DNA from: Amycolatopsis dendrobii
Lineage (GTDB): Bacteria; Actinomycetota; Actinomycetes; Mycobacteriales; Pseudonocardiaceae
Assembly (NCBI RefSeq): GCF_014145675.1
Contig: NZ_JACGZW010000002.1
Coordinates: 744,001 to 808,000 of the forward strand
Reading direction: 5' to 3'
Length of the DNA stretch: 64,000 bases
This document shows positions 8,189 through 16,702 of this stretch, in pieces (within the stretch, counting starts at the first letter, position 1; the number at the start of each line of letters is the position of its first letter). Below the pieces are notes generated by a model. That model saw only the letters and a list, made by a program, of their open reading frames with translations, did not search any database and had not been told where the DNA came from. The position numbers and the translations under genes are program-made.

Positions 8189-9718
8189 TCACGGTTTTTC
8201 TGACACAGCAATAAACGGGGTCAGCAATCCGGGGACGGCGGCGTCGGCGAGCGCGAGCCCGGTGCCCTGTTCGACGTCGAGCACGCGGTAGTGCCCGCGG
8301 CCCGCGGCGATCGGCGCGGTGACGGTGACCAGCCCGGCCCGCCGCTGGAACAGCGACTGGTGCACGACGATCCCGGTGAGCCGGTCGCGCCGGACAGCGA
8401 CCGTCGCCCTGGCCAGCGACCCGGAACGGGTCACGAGGTACCGGCCGGTGATCGCGTGGCCGAGCGAGCGGTACCGGTCGAAGCCGACCAAGACCGCGAA
8501 CGGCAGCAGCACGAGCGCGGCCTGCCACGGCCATTCCGGCAGGACATCGAGCCAGGCCAGGGCGAACAGCGCGGCCGAGAGCGCCAGCACGGAGAAGACG
8601 GCACGGGTGATCCGGCGGGTCCGCGCGCGCGGGGAATGCCGGACGAGGGGGACATTCGCGAAGTCCTCGCCGAGCACCTCGCCCGCGATCTCCCTGGCCT
8701 TCCCTGCCGGAGCAGGCGGCAGCAACAGGCCGCCGCCGCGGTCGGCGCCCTTGCCCTCGCGCAGTCCGGCCGCGACCGCGACGCACTTCGCGCCGCCGAC
8801 CATCCGCAGCGGCAACGGTTCCTTGATCTCGACCCCGCGCAGCCGGTCCTCCTCGATCGACACCGACCGCGTCGTGATCAGCCCGCGCCGGATGTGCAGC
8901 GTGCCGCCTGGTTCGCGGGTGAGCCGGAAGTTCCAGAACGACAACACGTATCCGCCGACCGACAACACCGACACCAGCACGAGCAGCCCGGCCGCCGCCA
9001 GCACCACGGTGAGCCACACCGGTTGTTCGAGCGCGCGGGCGGTGAGGTCGCGGACCGGCCCGAAACTCGTCGGATCGAAATGCAGTTCGTGCGCGAAGTG
9101 ATAGACCGTGCCGAGGATCGCGGCGACCACCGCGAGTCCGGACAGCGTGAACGGCGCGTAGCGCACCCAGCGCTTGTCGACCTCGGCGACGAGCGACTCC
9201 GGCGGTTGCGCCGCTTGCGTTTCGGCCGGTTTCCGGTGCAGCAGCAAGGTCCGCAGCCGCTGGGCCTCCGCGCGAGTGACCGCGTCGAGCACCAGTTGGT
9301 CCTTGCCCGGTCCCTTGCCGTGATCGTGCCTTCCGGTACCGATTCGTACTGCCGACAGCGAGAAAAGCCGATGTTTCGGTTCCGAAAGCACGTCTACGGC
9401 ACGGATTCGATCGCGCGGAATGGCGCGTTGCTTGCGCAGCAGCAACCCGGTGTGCCATTCGATCTGGGTCGCGGTGACGCGGTAGCGCGAGGTGAGACAG
9501 TGCGAAATGCCGACGCCGATCGTCACCGCGGTGGCGGCGAGACCGATCCACTGCCAGTAATTCCCGTGGCCGAGCACCAGCGCGCCAACGAGCACCGGCA
9601 GCGACTTCACCAGGTCGAGAACCGGGCGGATCAGCAACATCCGGCGATCGAGACGATGCCAGGGCGCGTCGCCGGTGCCTTCGGCGGCGACCGGCGGGGA
9701 GGGTGCGGTCGCGTTCAC
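8189..9718 (-). CDS. Membrane protein with repeated bacterial PH domains (YdbT-like)
   Basis: A 509-residue membrane protein with three modules, each of two hydrophobic helices and a bacterial PH domain: residues about 25-140 (TSRYRVTATQIEWHTGLLLR), 190-330 (FWNFRLTREPGGTLHIRRGL) and 360-495 (ITGRYLVTRSGSLARATVAV). This is the layout of YdbT-type proteins, which in Bacillus pair with YdbS and affect resistance to antimicrobial peptides. The GTG start overlaps the stop of the upstream YdbS-like gene (GTGA), so the pair is translationally coupled and probably forms a membrane complex. Confidence 0.85.
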   Translation of the reverse strand: MNATAPSPPVAAEGTGDAPWHRLDRRMLLIRPVLDLVKSLPVLVGALVLGHGNYWQWIGLAATAVTIGVGISHCLTSRYRVTATQIEWHTGLLLRKQRAIPRDRIRAVDVLSEPKHRLFSLSAVRIGTGRHDHGKGPGKDQLVLDAVTRAEAQRLRTLLLHRKPAETQAAQPPESLVAEVDKRWVRYAPFTLSGLAVVAAILGTVYHFAHELHFDPTSFGPVRDLTARALEQPVWLTVVLAAAGLLVLVSVLSVGGYVLSFWNFRLTREPGGTLHIRRGLITTRSVSIEEDRLRGVEIKEPLPLRMVGGAKCVAVAAGLREGKGADRGGGLLLPPAPAGKAREIAGEVLGEDFANVPLVRHSPRARTRRITRAVFSVLALSAALFALAWLDVLPEWPWQAALVLLPFAVLVGFDRYRSLGHAITGRYLVTRSGSLARATVAVRRDRLTGIVVHQSLFQRRAGLVTVTAPIAAGRGHYRVLDVEQGTGLALADAAVPGLLTPFIAVSEKP

Positions 9719-10227
9719 GTCGCGTCCCCGCGAACGGCCTGGGTGGTGCGGGTCAGCTCGTCGGCCAGCGCGACCGCGACGTCCCGGTCGAGTCCGGAGA
9801 CGCGCAGCGGACCGGCGGCGGACGCCGTCGTGACGGTGAGCCGGGCCAGCCCGAACAGTTGCTCCAGCGGGCCGCGTTCGACGTCCACCGTCTGGATCCG
9901 CGAGATCGGCGCGATCCGCCACTCCTGCTTCAGCCAGCCGGACTGGGTGTAGACGGCCTCGCCGGTGACTTCCCAGCGATGCACGCGGTAGCGCCACTGC
10001 GGCATGACGAGCAGATGAAGCGGGGCCAGCACGCAGGAGAGCAGCAGTGTCACCGTGAGCCACGACGGCGGGTCGTCCGCGGTCGCGACCACCACCGCCT
10101 GCACCGCGAGCACGAGCAGCCAGCCCGCCCCCGCCGACGCCGCCCAGTGGCCGATCGCCCGGCGGCTCACCCGGTGTTCGGGCGGACGCAGCCGCAGTTC
10201 AAGCGTGGTGGATTCCTCGGTGTTCAC
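9715..10227 (-). CDS. Membrane protein with one bacterial PH domain (YdbS-like)
   Basis: A 170-residue protein with two adjacent transmembrane helices (about 30-75) and a single bacterial PH domain (WRYRVHRWEVTGEAVYTQSG ... RIAPISRIQTVDVERGPLEQ ... LRVSGLD). It is the first gene of a two-gene operon with the YdbT-like gene, with which it overlaps by four bases. GTG 10225-10227 is chosen as start; an ATG at 10267-10269 is in frame but gives an atypical N-terminus. Neither start has a strong ribosome binding site. Confidence 0.85.
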   Translation of the reverse strand: MNTEESTTLELRLRPPEHRVSRRAIGHWAASAGAGWLLVLAVQAVVVATADDPPSWLTVTLLLSCVLAPLHLLVMPQWRYRVHRWEVTGEAVYTQSGWLKQEWRIAPISRIQTVDVERGPLEQLFGLARLTVTTASAAGPLRVSGLDRDVAVALADELTRTTQAVRGDAT

Positions 10228-10401
10228 CTGCTCAGAGTGCCCGACCGGAGGCGTCGATGCCCACGACAAGTGTCACGATGCCCCGATCCGGGGTGGGTGG
10301 CGAGTGCAGGGCGTTACTATTTCTGCCGCGCGCGGGATGGAAACGCAGCCGGGCGGCGTTGTATCGCGTACGTCCGTGCAAGCGAGCAGCAGGAGGATCC
10401 G

Positions 10402-11316
10402 GTGGGACTCGATCCCGAGGAACTGTACGAGGTGGACTCGGACGTCCCCGACCTGGACGGAGCGGTGCTTCTGCACTTCTTCGAGGGCTTCATGGACGCG
10501 GGCTCGGCCGGGCGGCTGGTCACCGACCACCTCACCGGCGAGGTCGAGAACCGGGTCGTCGCGCGGTTCGACGTCGACCGGCTCATCGACTACCGGTCCC
10601 GACGCCCGTCGATGATCTACGCGGTCGACCACTGGGAGGAATACGAGGCCCCCGAGCTGGTCGTGCGCCTGCTGCACGACGACGACGGCATCCCGTTCCT
10701 GCTGCTGTCCGGCCCCGAGCCGGATCGCGAATGGGAGCTGTTCGCGGCCGCCGTGCGGCAGCTGGTGGAACGCTGGGGCGTGCGGCTCACCGTGGGATAC
10801 CACGGGATTCCGATGGGAGCCCCGCACACGCGCCCGCTCGGCGTCACCGCGCACGCGACCCGCGAGCACCTGGTCGGCGAGCATCAGCCGCTGCCGAACC
10901 GCATGCAGGTCCCCGGCAGCGCCGCCGCGATGCTGGAGTACCGCTTCGGCGAATGGGGCCACGACGCGATGGGCTTCGCCGCGCACGTGCCGCACTACCT
11001 GGCGCAGTCGACCTACCCGGCCGCCGCGCTGACGATCCTCGACTCGGTCGGCAAGGCCACCGGCCTGCGCCTGCCCGACGGCGAACTGCGCACCGCGGCC
11101 GAGGTGGCCAAGGCGGAGATCGACCGCCAGGTCGCCGAATCCGAGGAATCCGCCGACGTGGTGCGCGCGCTGGAACGTCAGTACGACACGTTCACCGAAG
11201 CCTCCGGGCACAGCCTGCTCGCCGAATCACAGGAGCACATGCCGACGGCGGACGAACTGGGCTCGCAGTTCGAGCGGTTTCTCGCCGAACAGGGCGGGGA
11301 CGGCTCCGAACGCTGA
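10402..11316 (+). CDS. PAC2-family protein
   Basis: A 304-residue protein of the PAC2 family, which includes the eukaryotic proteasome assembly chaperone and is common in actinobacteria, where the role is undefined. Seen: AVLLHFFEGFMDAGSAGRLV near the N-terminus, VVARFDVDRLIDYRSRRPSM, LLLSGPEPDREWELFA, and HVPHYLAQSTYPAAALTILD, all characteristic blocks, then a helical tail. The GTG start is set by AGGAGG five bases upstream; the frame extends about 700 bases further upstream only as antisense to the PH-domain gene. Monocistronic. Confidence 0.88.
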   Translation: MGLDPEELYEVDSDVPDLDGAVLLHFFEGFMDAGSAGRLVTDHLTGEVENRVVARFDVDRLIDYRSRRPSMIYAVDHWEEYEAPELVVRLLHDDDGIPFLLLSGPEPDREWELFAAAVRQLVERWGVRLTVGYHGIPMGAPHTRPLGVTAHATREHLVGEHQPLPNRMQVPGSAAAMLEYRFGEWGHDAMGFAAHVPHYLAQSTYPAAALTILDSVGKATGLRLPDGELRTAAEVAKAEIDRQVAESEESADVVRALERQYDTFTEASGHSLLAESQEHMPTADELGSQFERFLAEQGGDGSER

Positions 11317-11558
11317 GCCGAGAGGTAAGCAACGCCTGCGGATCGGACCGTCTGCCAGGCCCACCAGAGCCGGGCCGTCATGATCGCCACCCCGGACATG
11401 ATGGGGCTCGCACGTTGCCGCGAGGCAGCGGGGGCGGGTGTGGCGGGTGACATCTGGTGAAGCTAGCCGGTCCGCGCCTGGCCGGGTACCCGGACAGGGC
11501 CCCTCACGAACGCCTAGGCGTCGCTGCCCGCACGCGCCGCGGTCAGGGGGATCAGGAC

Positions 11559-11978
11559 TCAGCCTGGCCAGCCGGCCAGATACCGCAGCGCCTCGCTGGT
11601 CGGCCCGAACGCGTCTCCGAGCAGCGCGTGCAGTTCGCGGTTGAACGACTCGATCACCGGCCGCAACCGGGCGATCGTCGCGGTCCCCTCCGCGGTCAGG
11701 TCCAGCACCAGCGCCCGGTGCTGTTCCGGATGCGGCTGCCGGACGATCAGTCCCGCGTCGATCAACCGCCCGGTCATCGCCGTGATTGCCGATTCGCGCT
11801 GGCCCAGTTCGGCGGCCAGTTCCCGCTGGGTGAGCCCGGGCTGGTCGTACACCGCGAGCAGCGCGCCGAGCTGTGCGGTCGTCACGCCGCCCGCGGCGAG
11901 GCAGCGCCGGTCACCCTCGACGCGCAGCCGGTGGGCCGCGCTCTGCAGCAGGAAGAAGAGTCGTTCGTCGGCGGCCAT
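11559..11978 (-). CDS. MarR-family regulator
   Basis: A 139-residue winged-helix regulator: LGALLAVYDQPGLTQRELAA, LGQRESAITAMTGRLIDAGL (recognition helix), then the wing VRQPHPEQHRALVLDLTAEG. I prefer the ATG at 11976-11978; the frame can reach 12041 but that would place codons inside the operator. The gene is divergent from a thioesterase, with a tandem dyad operator between them that overlaps both promoters, so it probably represses both. The ligand is unknown; an acyl-CoA or phenolic acid would fit the thioesterase partner. Confidence 0.9.
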   Translation of the reverse strand: MAADERLFFLLQSAAHRLRVEGDRRCLAAGGVTTAQLGALLAVYDQPGLTQRELAAELGQRESAITAMTGRLIDAGLIVRQPHPEQHRALVLDLTAEGTATIARLRPVIESFNRELHALLGDAFGPTSEALRYLAGWPG

Positions 11979-12018
11979 GCGGGGATCTTGACAGCGTTCT
12001 CTTCTCGCCGCCATCCTC

Positions 12019-12050
12019 ACTTCACTACTGAAGTACTTCACTACTGAAGT
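12019..12050. promoter_or_regulatory. Tandem MarR operator
   Basis: Two perfect direct copies of ACTTCACTACTGAAGT abut at 12019-12034 and 12035-12050. Each copy is itself a dyad (ACTTCA, four-base spacer, TGAAGT), the size bound by a MarR dimer. It lies between the divergent MarR and thioesterase genes, ending 11 bases before the thioesterase ATG. Confidence 0.85.
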
Positions 12051-12061
12051 GAGGGCTGAAA

Positions 12062-12481
12062 ATGGACTTAGACTTCGCGCGCGCCGGGCTCGCCGCGCAA
12101 CCGTTCAGCGTCCTGCTCGGCGCGCGGGTCGAGGAGTTCGGAGACGGACGCGCGGTGCTGGAACTGGACGTCCGCGACGACCTCCGGCAGCAGAACGGCT
12201 ACCTGCACGGCGGCGTCCTCGCCTACGCCGCGGACAACGCGCTCACCTTCGCCGCCGGAACCGTGCTCGGCCCGCAGTTGCTCACGAGCGGTTTCTCGAT
12301 CGACTACCTCGTGCCCGCCGACGGCGTACTGCTGCGCGCGGAAGCGGTGGTCGTCCAAGCGAGCCGTTCGCGGGCAACGTGCCGCTGCGATCTGTACACA
12401 GTGGACAGAGAAGGAGACTCGGCGTTATGCGCGGCCGCACAGGGATCCGCGGTGGTCAGGCGATCGGCTACTCCCGGGTAG
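12062..12481 (+). CDS. PaaI-like hotdog-fold thioesterase
   Basis: A 139-residue hotdog protein likely to hydrolyse an acyl-CoA or aryl-CoA thioester. Seen: RVEEFGDGRAVLELDVRDDL, QQNGYLHGGVLAYAADNALT (the PaaI N-G-x-x-HGG segment with the catalytic acidic helix), and FSIDYLVPADGVLLRAEAVV. GAGGG precedes the ATG. The adjacent MarR operator suggests expression is induced by the substrate or a related compound. Confidence 0.88.
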   Translation: MDLDFARAGLAAQPFSVLLGARVEEFGDGRAVLELDVRDDLRQQNGYLHGGVLAYAADNALTFAAGTVLGPQLLTSGFSIDYLVPADGVLLRAEAVVVQASRSRATCRCDLYTVDREGDSALCAAAQGSAVVRRSATPG

Positions 12482-12527
12482 ACCGGGCAGTGCGGGACGG
12501 TGTCCGGTTGTCGGCTATCGTCCCGGG

Positions 12528-13409
12528 ATGAACCAGGAAAGCCAAGATCGGCTGACGACAAGGACTTTGGGCCCTGCGCTGCGCCGGAAGGCCGGCCTGG
12601 TGCTGCGCCGGGCCGCGGCCCGCCTGCACGATCCGCACGCCGAGCAGCTCGCCGAATTGCGTTCGGAACTGCGCGCGGAACTGGAACGGACGCGCGAGGA
12701 TCTGCGGTCCGAGATCGTCCGGCAGGGGGATCGCCTGCTGGACCGCGTGGTCGAGTTCGAGATCCGCAGCCGCCGCGACATCGTGTACGCAGGCGATCAG
12801 GACGCGGCGTTGGAGAGCAACGTCTTCGCGCGCGAAAGCCTGATCGGGGCACAGCATTTCGGCAGCCCGAAGGAAACGCTGGAGTACGCGCTTTCCCTCG
12901 CGCCGACCGGCGGGATGGCGCTGGAGTTCGGCGTCGCGTCCGGCAACACGTTGCGCACCATCACCGCCGCGCGCGAGGCGACCGAGGTGTACGGCTTCGA
13001 TTCGTTCGACGGCCTGCCCGAGGCGTGGCTCAACGGCATGCCCGCCGGCGCCTTCGCCCGTGACGACCTGCCCGACGTGCCGGGAGCCGAACTCGTCGTC
13101 GGCCTGTTCTCCGACAGCCTGCCCGGATTCCTGGAGAAGCACCCCGGCCCGGTCGATTTCCTGCACGTCGACGGCGATCTCTACAGCTCGGCGAAGACGG
13201 TGCTGGACAACGTCGGCCCGCGGCTGCGCGTCGGCAGCATCGTGCACTTCGACGAGTTCTTCAACTTCCCCGGCTGGAAACGGCACGAGTACCGGGCGTG
13301 GACCGAGCACGTCGCGAAGACCGGCGTCGAGTTCGCCTACGAGGCTTATACGTACAACGACAACCAGGTCACCGTGCGGATCACCGGCGGGCCGGGGCTC
13401 ATGGACTGA
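12528..13409 (+). CDS. TylF/MycF-type class I SAM-dependent methyltransferase
   Basis: A 293-residue protein. A helical N-terminal region rich in Arg/Glu (about 1-85, possible coiled coil RSELRAELERTREDLRSE) precedes the methyltransferase core: SAM loop LEFGVASGNTLRTI, GFDSFDGLPEAW, and the metal-site region DFLHVDGDLYSSAKTVLD with FDEFFNFPGW, all typical of TylF macrocin O-methyltransferase relatives, which methylate sugar hydroxyls using Mg2+. No macrolide or sugar genes are nearby, so the substrate is unknown. Its 3' end overlaps the convergent MCE gene by 11 bases. Confidence 0.85.
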   Translation: MNQESQDRLTTRTLGPALRRKAGLVLRRAAARLHDPHAEQLAELRSELRAELERTREDLRSEIVRQGDRLLDRVVEFEIRSRRDIVYAGDQDAALESNVFARESLIGAQHFGSPKETLEYALSLAPTGGMALEFGVASGNTLRTITAAREATEVYGFDSFDGLPEAWLNGMPAGAFARDDLPDVPGAELVVGLFSDSLPGFLEKHPGPVDFLHVDGDLYSSAKTVLDNVGPRLRVGSIVHFDEFFNFPGWKRHEYRAWTEHVAKTGVEFAYEAYTYNDNQVTVRITGGPGLMD

Positions 13410-14379
13410 AGCAGCCGTGCTCGTTGACCGGTCCGAGCGCGGGAAGGATCAGGCCGCACAGGTAACCGTCGATCCATCGGCCGTTGCCGGTGAGATTCGC
13501 GGCGAAGCGGACGAGCGGGGCCAGTGCGCGGATTCCGTCCGCGAGCGAGGCGCGGTTTCGTTCGAGCAGCGCGGTGAGCCGGTCGAGCTGGGTGAGCACC
13601 GGGCCGAGTTCGCGGTCGTTGTCGGCGACGAGCCCGGACACTTCGCTGCTCAACCGGCGGGCTCCGGCGAGCAGCGACTGAATGGCCGATTCGCGTTTCC
13701 GCACCTCGTCCAGCAACTGGTTGCCGTCGGTGAGAAGCCGGGTCAGCTGGGTGTCGCGGTCGGCGAGCGTGGCGGAAACTGTGCGCGCCTGAGCCAAAAG
13801 GTGAGCCAGTTTCGTGTCGCGGGCGGAGAGGGAATCGGACAGCCGTGACAGTCCGGTCAGTGTGGCTCGGACGTCGGCCGGGGTGTGCGCGAAGGTGCCG
13901 GAAATGGCGCGGAAGCTTTGCGCCAACTGGGTGGTGTCGATGGCGTCGACGGTCGTGGCCAGCTGCCGGAAGGCGGGCAGGACGTCATACGGAACCGTGG
14001 TCCGGTCGCGCGGGATCGGCGTGTCCGGATCCAGCGAGCCGACGCCGACCGGGTCAAGCGCGAGATACTTCTGCCCCAGCAACGTTTTGATCCGGATCGC
14101 CGCGGATGTCCGGTCCCCGAGCCAGGCCCCTGATACGCGGAACGCCACCCGGACGGACGCGCCGTCGAGCGAAACCTCCGACACCCGGCCGACTTTCACT
14201 CCCGCGACCCGGACGTCGTTGCCGGTCTGGAGCCCCGCGGCCTCGCTGAATTCCGCGGCATACGCGGTGCCGTCGCCGATGAGCGGCAGATTCGGCGCCT
14301 GAAGCGCGGCGAGGACGCCGAGGACGAGCACAGTCATCCCGACGAGAGCGGTGCGCACGGGGCGCCGGTCGGGATGCAC
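13399..14379 (-). CDS. MCE (mammalian cell entry / MlaD-like) family protein, solitary
   Basis: A 326-residue envelope protein. One N-terminal transmembrane helix (TALVGMTVLVLGVLAALQ) is followed by an MCE domain (YAAEFSEAAGLQTGNDVRVA, VKVGRVSEVSL, LLGQKYLALDPVG) and a long helical segment (about 140-290) ending in a short domain with a Cys pair. MCE proteins form hexameric channels for lipid import and normally come in sets of six with YrbE permeases; here there is only one, with no YrbE partner. GTG 14377-14379 is chosen as start; a longer frame reaches 14454. Confidence 0.85.
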   Translation of the reverse strand: MHPDRRPVRTALVGMTVLVLGVLAALQAPNLPLIGDGTAYAAEFSEAAGLQTGNDVRVAGVKVGRVSEVSLDGASVRVAFRVSGAWLGDRTSAAIRIKTLLGQKYLALDPVGVGSLDPDTPIPRDRTTVPYDVLPAFRQLATTVDAIDTTQLAQSFRAISGTFAHTPADVRATLTGLSRLSDSLSARDTKLAHLLAQARTVSATLADRDTQLTRLLTDGNQLLDEVRKRESAIQSLLAGARRLSSEVSGLVADNDRELGPVLTQLDRLTALLERNRASLADGIRALAPLVRFAANLTGNGRWIDGYLCGLILPALGPVNEHGCFSP

Positions 14380-14649
14380 AGCGTGGATAGTGGCTCGCCC
14401 GCCCGGGTGAGGCCACTCACGCCACCCGAATGGGCGCTTTCCCGTTGTGTCCACTTAGGACGATGGAGCTTCCCGCCCTGCGCACGGTTCATTTTCTGGT
14501 GCCGCACCGGCGGCCCCCGCCGTGTGCCATTCTGGCCTGGCGGGCGGACGTGATCGGAGTCATCGGAACATCCGGTGCGGGTCGTCCGTTGAAGGGGTGT
14601 GCAGGGAGCGCGGAAAACCCGCGCCCACGCCAATCGGGGAGGAGCCACC

Positions 14650-14844
14650 ATGCGAGACCTGACCACCGGATTGCACCCGGCGCCAGACCTCGTGGACGAC
14701 ACGGACGCGGCCCGGCAGGAGGAGCGCCGCCGCAAGGCAGCGCTGGCCGTCGCGTCGCGGGCCAAGGACGCGCAGGAATGCGCCCTGCTGCTGGACATGC
14801 TGGGGCTGCACGCCCCGGGCGGCAGCCGGACCGAGGTCGCCTGA
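14650..14844 (+). CDS. Small charged protein of unknown function (64 residues)
   Basis: A 64-residue protein with a strong GGGGAGGAG six bases before ATG. The sequence is acidic at the start (PDLVDDTDAARQEERRRKAA) and helical through SRAKDAQECALLLDMLGLHA. Short, charged helical proteins of this type are frequent in Pseudonocardiaceae, but I cannot name a family. It stands alone with a divergent MCE gene upstream and a gene-poor region downstream. Confidence 0.6.
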   Translation: MRDLTTGLHPAPDLVDDTDAARQEERRRKAALAVASRAKDAQECALLLDMLGLHAPGGSRTEVA

Positions 14845-16236
14845 GGCACTTCGGTGCCTGGCCTGCGGGGGAGAACACGCCGCGGCCGGTGTGCGGACCA
14901 GTCGCGGGGTTTGCCAGCTGATGTGCCAGCCTGGTCCTGGGGAGGACCGGGCTGGTCGCGGCTGAGCGGTTGTGGACGACTTGGGGTGCGGTGCGGGGTT
15001 TCGACACTGGCGGATGGGGTAACCCGCCAGGACTTCGGTTGGCGACAGACGGCGGGCTGACCGGTTAGGTGAGCATGCCCGGGACCTCGGCGGGGTTGCG
15101 CCTTGCCTGAGCGAATCCAGGCTGGTCTCGCGGACTTCTTCACGACGGTCTAGTTCGGCGTACGCGAAAGTCTTGGCTGTGAACTGCGGCCGGGACTCCG
15201 GAATGTATTGCCTCGGCAGCCCCTCAACCGCGCTGCCAGCGCAGCGATCGGCGGCACCCGCCCGCCGCCTGCTCCTCGTGCGGGAAATCGCCCATCGGGC
15301 GCTTCTGCACGCTGCGCGTGCGAGAGGGCGCTCCAGCGAGGGATTGCCACTCTCGCGCGCTCCCTGTGCGAGCGGTCGCCGCTCTCGGGCGTTCCGTGCG
15401 AGCGGGGTCGCACTCGGGTGCTCCGGTTGTGAGCGGTTGCCCTTCTCGGACGTTCGGCGGGTGAGGGACCGCTATTTTCGGGCTTCCGTGCGTGAGAGCT
15501 CGTCTCTGTCGAATGATCCACATGCGAGTGGTTGCGTCTGCCGGGTGTTCTGCGTGCGGGCGGTTGCGTCAGTCAGACGTTCGGCGTGCGAGCGATTGCC
15601 CCTGTCGGGCGCTCCGTGCGCGAGATTGGCTGCTCTCCGTTTTGCCCGCTCGGAACCGAGCCACCCGGCAACCGCCTGCCGGGCTCCCTCCCTGCGCGGG
15701 CTTTCTCTCAGCGCTCCGTCGCTCGCCGCAGAGCAGTCAACCGCCTCAATCCATCGCTCCCGACTGGGCCGAACGGGTGAAATCGCGCCCGGAAAGCGCA
15801 CTCGAAAACCACACCGCCCAAGGCAACCGGGCCACGAACCGCCCGGAGGTCCGCTCCGCTTGCATGGAACAAGCCCTTGGCGTGAAAGCGTTTCGCAACC
15901 ACCGACCCGCTCGCTGCCGGGTGTCCACTGAGGCCAGTCGCCTCCAGAATGCGGATTCCGCAGCAAGTCACCCCGTCTGCACCGGCAAGCCAACTCAACG
16001 CGCGAGTTCGATGCGAAAACCGACCCGCGTCGCGAACTTCCGCCCATCGAGCTGAGACGCCCGATTCCTGAGGCACAACAAGGATTCCCGGACTTGCGCG
16101 GTCGGGTACTGTCGATGCCCCTGGGTGATATTTTGCTCCGAACGGCTGAGTGTCGCCGACGTATCTGTCACCCTGGCGGAGCATCCTGTACCGGGAAGCG
16201 GCCTGGGTCGGGACCGGGCGCAGGGGAGGAAACGCT
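14845..16236. other. 1.4-kb gene-poor stretch
   Basis: No frame on either strand in this interval has the third-position bias of the neighbouring genes, and frames of up to 280 codons here are mutual shadows with Ser/Arg/Cys-rich translations. Its centre is occupied by a decayed tandem repeat (described separately). Composition drifts less GC-rich toward 16200, where the next gene begins. Confidence 0.6.
15278..15640. repeat. Degenerate tandem repeat, period 30-33 bp, about 10 units
   Basis: Units begin near 15278, 15318, 15333, 15366, 15396, 15427, 15458, 15489, 15522, 15554, 15586 and 15618. The consensus is roughly GTGCGAGCGGTTGCC followed by CTCTCGGGCGTTCC. Spacing is 30-33 bases for the central units, with one half-length unit at the left end. 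Copies differ at 20-40 percent of positions, and there are no conserved spacers, so this is a decayed tandem array and not a CRISPR. Confidence 0.75.
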
Positions 16237-16692
16237 GTGCAGTACCTGCGGGAAGACGAATATCTCATTCGGCAGCAGCGAGCGCTGGCGGAAATGGTGC
16301 GCCGGGGACGGCGGAAGCGCAGTTTTCAACTGGCGGAACATCTGGCGGCGGAGGGCGGGGTGCACCGGTCGGACGTCCTTGCCGTGACGGCGCTTTTCCT
16401 TGCCTGCCAGGCGGTTCGGCGGGGAGACACGGCGGCCGTGCAAAGATTTTCGAACGCGTTTCGCAGTTGTGAGCGAAGCAGCATGGATCTCGCGCGTCAG
16501 CTCATGCGGCTGGAAGCGGGACGGGAACAGGGATGGCTTCCGCGGGCGCATTACGACGAGCTTTTTTCCTACGCTTGGCGAGAAAACCGGCCCGACATTC
16601 TGGTCAAAGCCTCGTTGATTCAGCCGCGGGATGTTCCGGCGGCTGGATGGTGGGCCGAGATGGAGCGGAATCTCAGTCTGTTATCGGTCTGA
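16237..16692 (+). CDS. Unassigned 151-residue helical protein next to a retron RT
   Basis: Begins at GTG 16237 with GGGGAGG seven bases upstream. The sequence looks all-helical: LREDEYLIRQQRALAEMVRR, SDVLAVTALFLACQAVRRGD, MDLARQLMRLEAGREQGWLP, YDELFSYAWRENRPDILVKA. No domain is recognised. Codon use is less GC-biased than neighbours (TTT, TTC, ATT and AAA codons clustered near 16560-16620), which may mark horizontal origin. It converges on the reverse transcriptase with only a 10-base gap, so the two may have arrived together, but being on opposite strands they are not one operon. Confidence 0.65.
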   Translation: MQYLREDEYLIRQQRALAEMVRRGRRKRSFQLAEHLAAEGGVHRSDVLAVTALFLACQAVRRGDTAAVQRFSNAFRSCERSSMDLARQLMRLEAGREQGWLPRAHYDELFSYAWRENRPDILVKASLIQPRDVPAAGWWAEMERNLSLLSV

Positions 16693-16702
16693 ACGGCCGC
16701 GT

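Noticed and set aside
15278..15640. Possible CRISPR array because of roughly 30-bp repeats
   Set aside because: Units are directly adjacent and diverged, with no constant repeat alternating with variable spacers, and no cas genes in the window.
15472..16055. Frames of 180-250 codons on both strands upstream of the retron region
   Set aside because: They overlap each other, contain the decayed repeats in translation and lack coding third-position bias.
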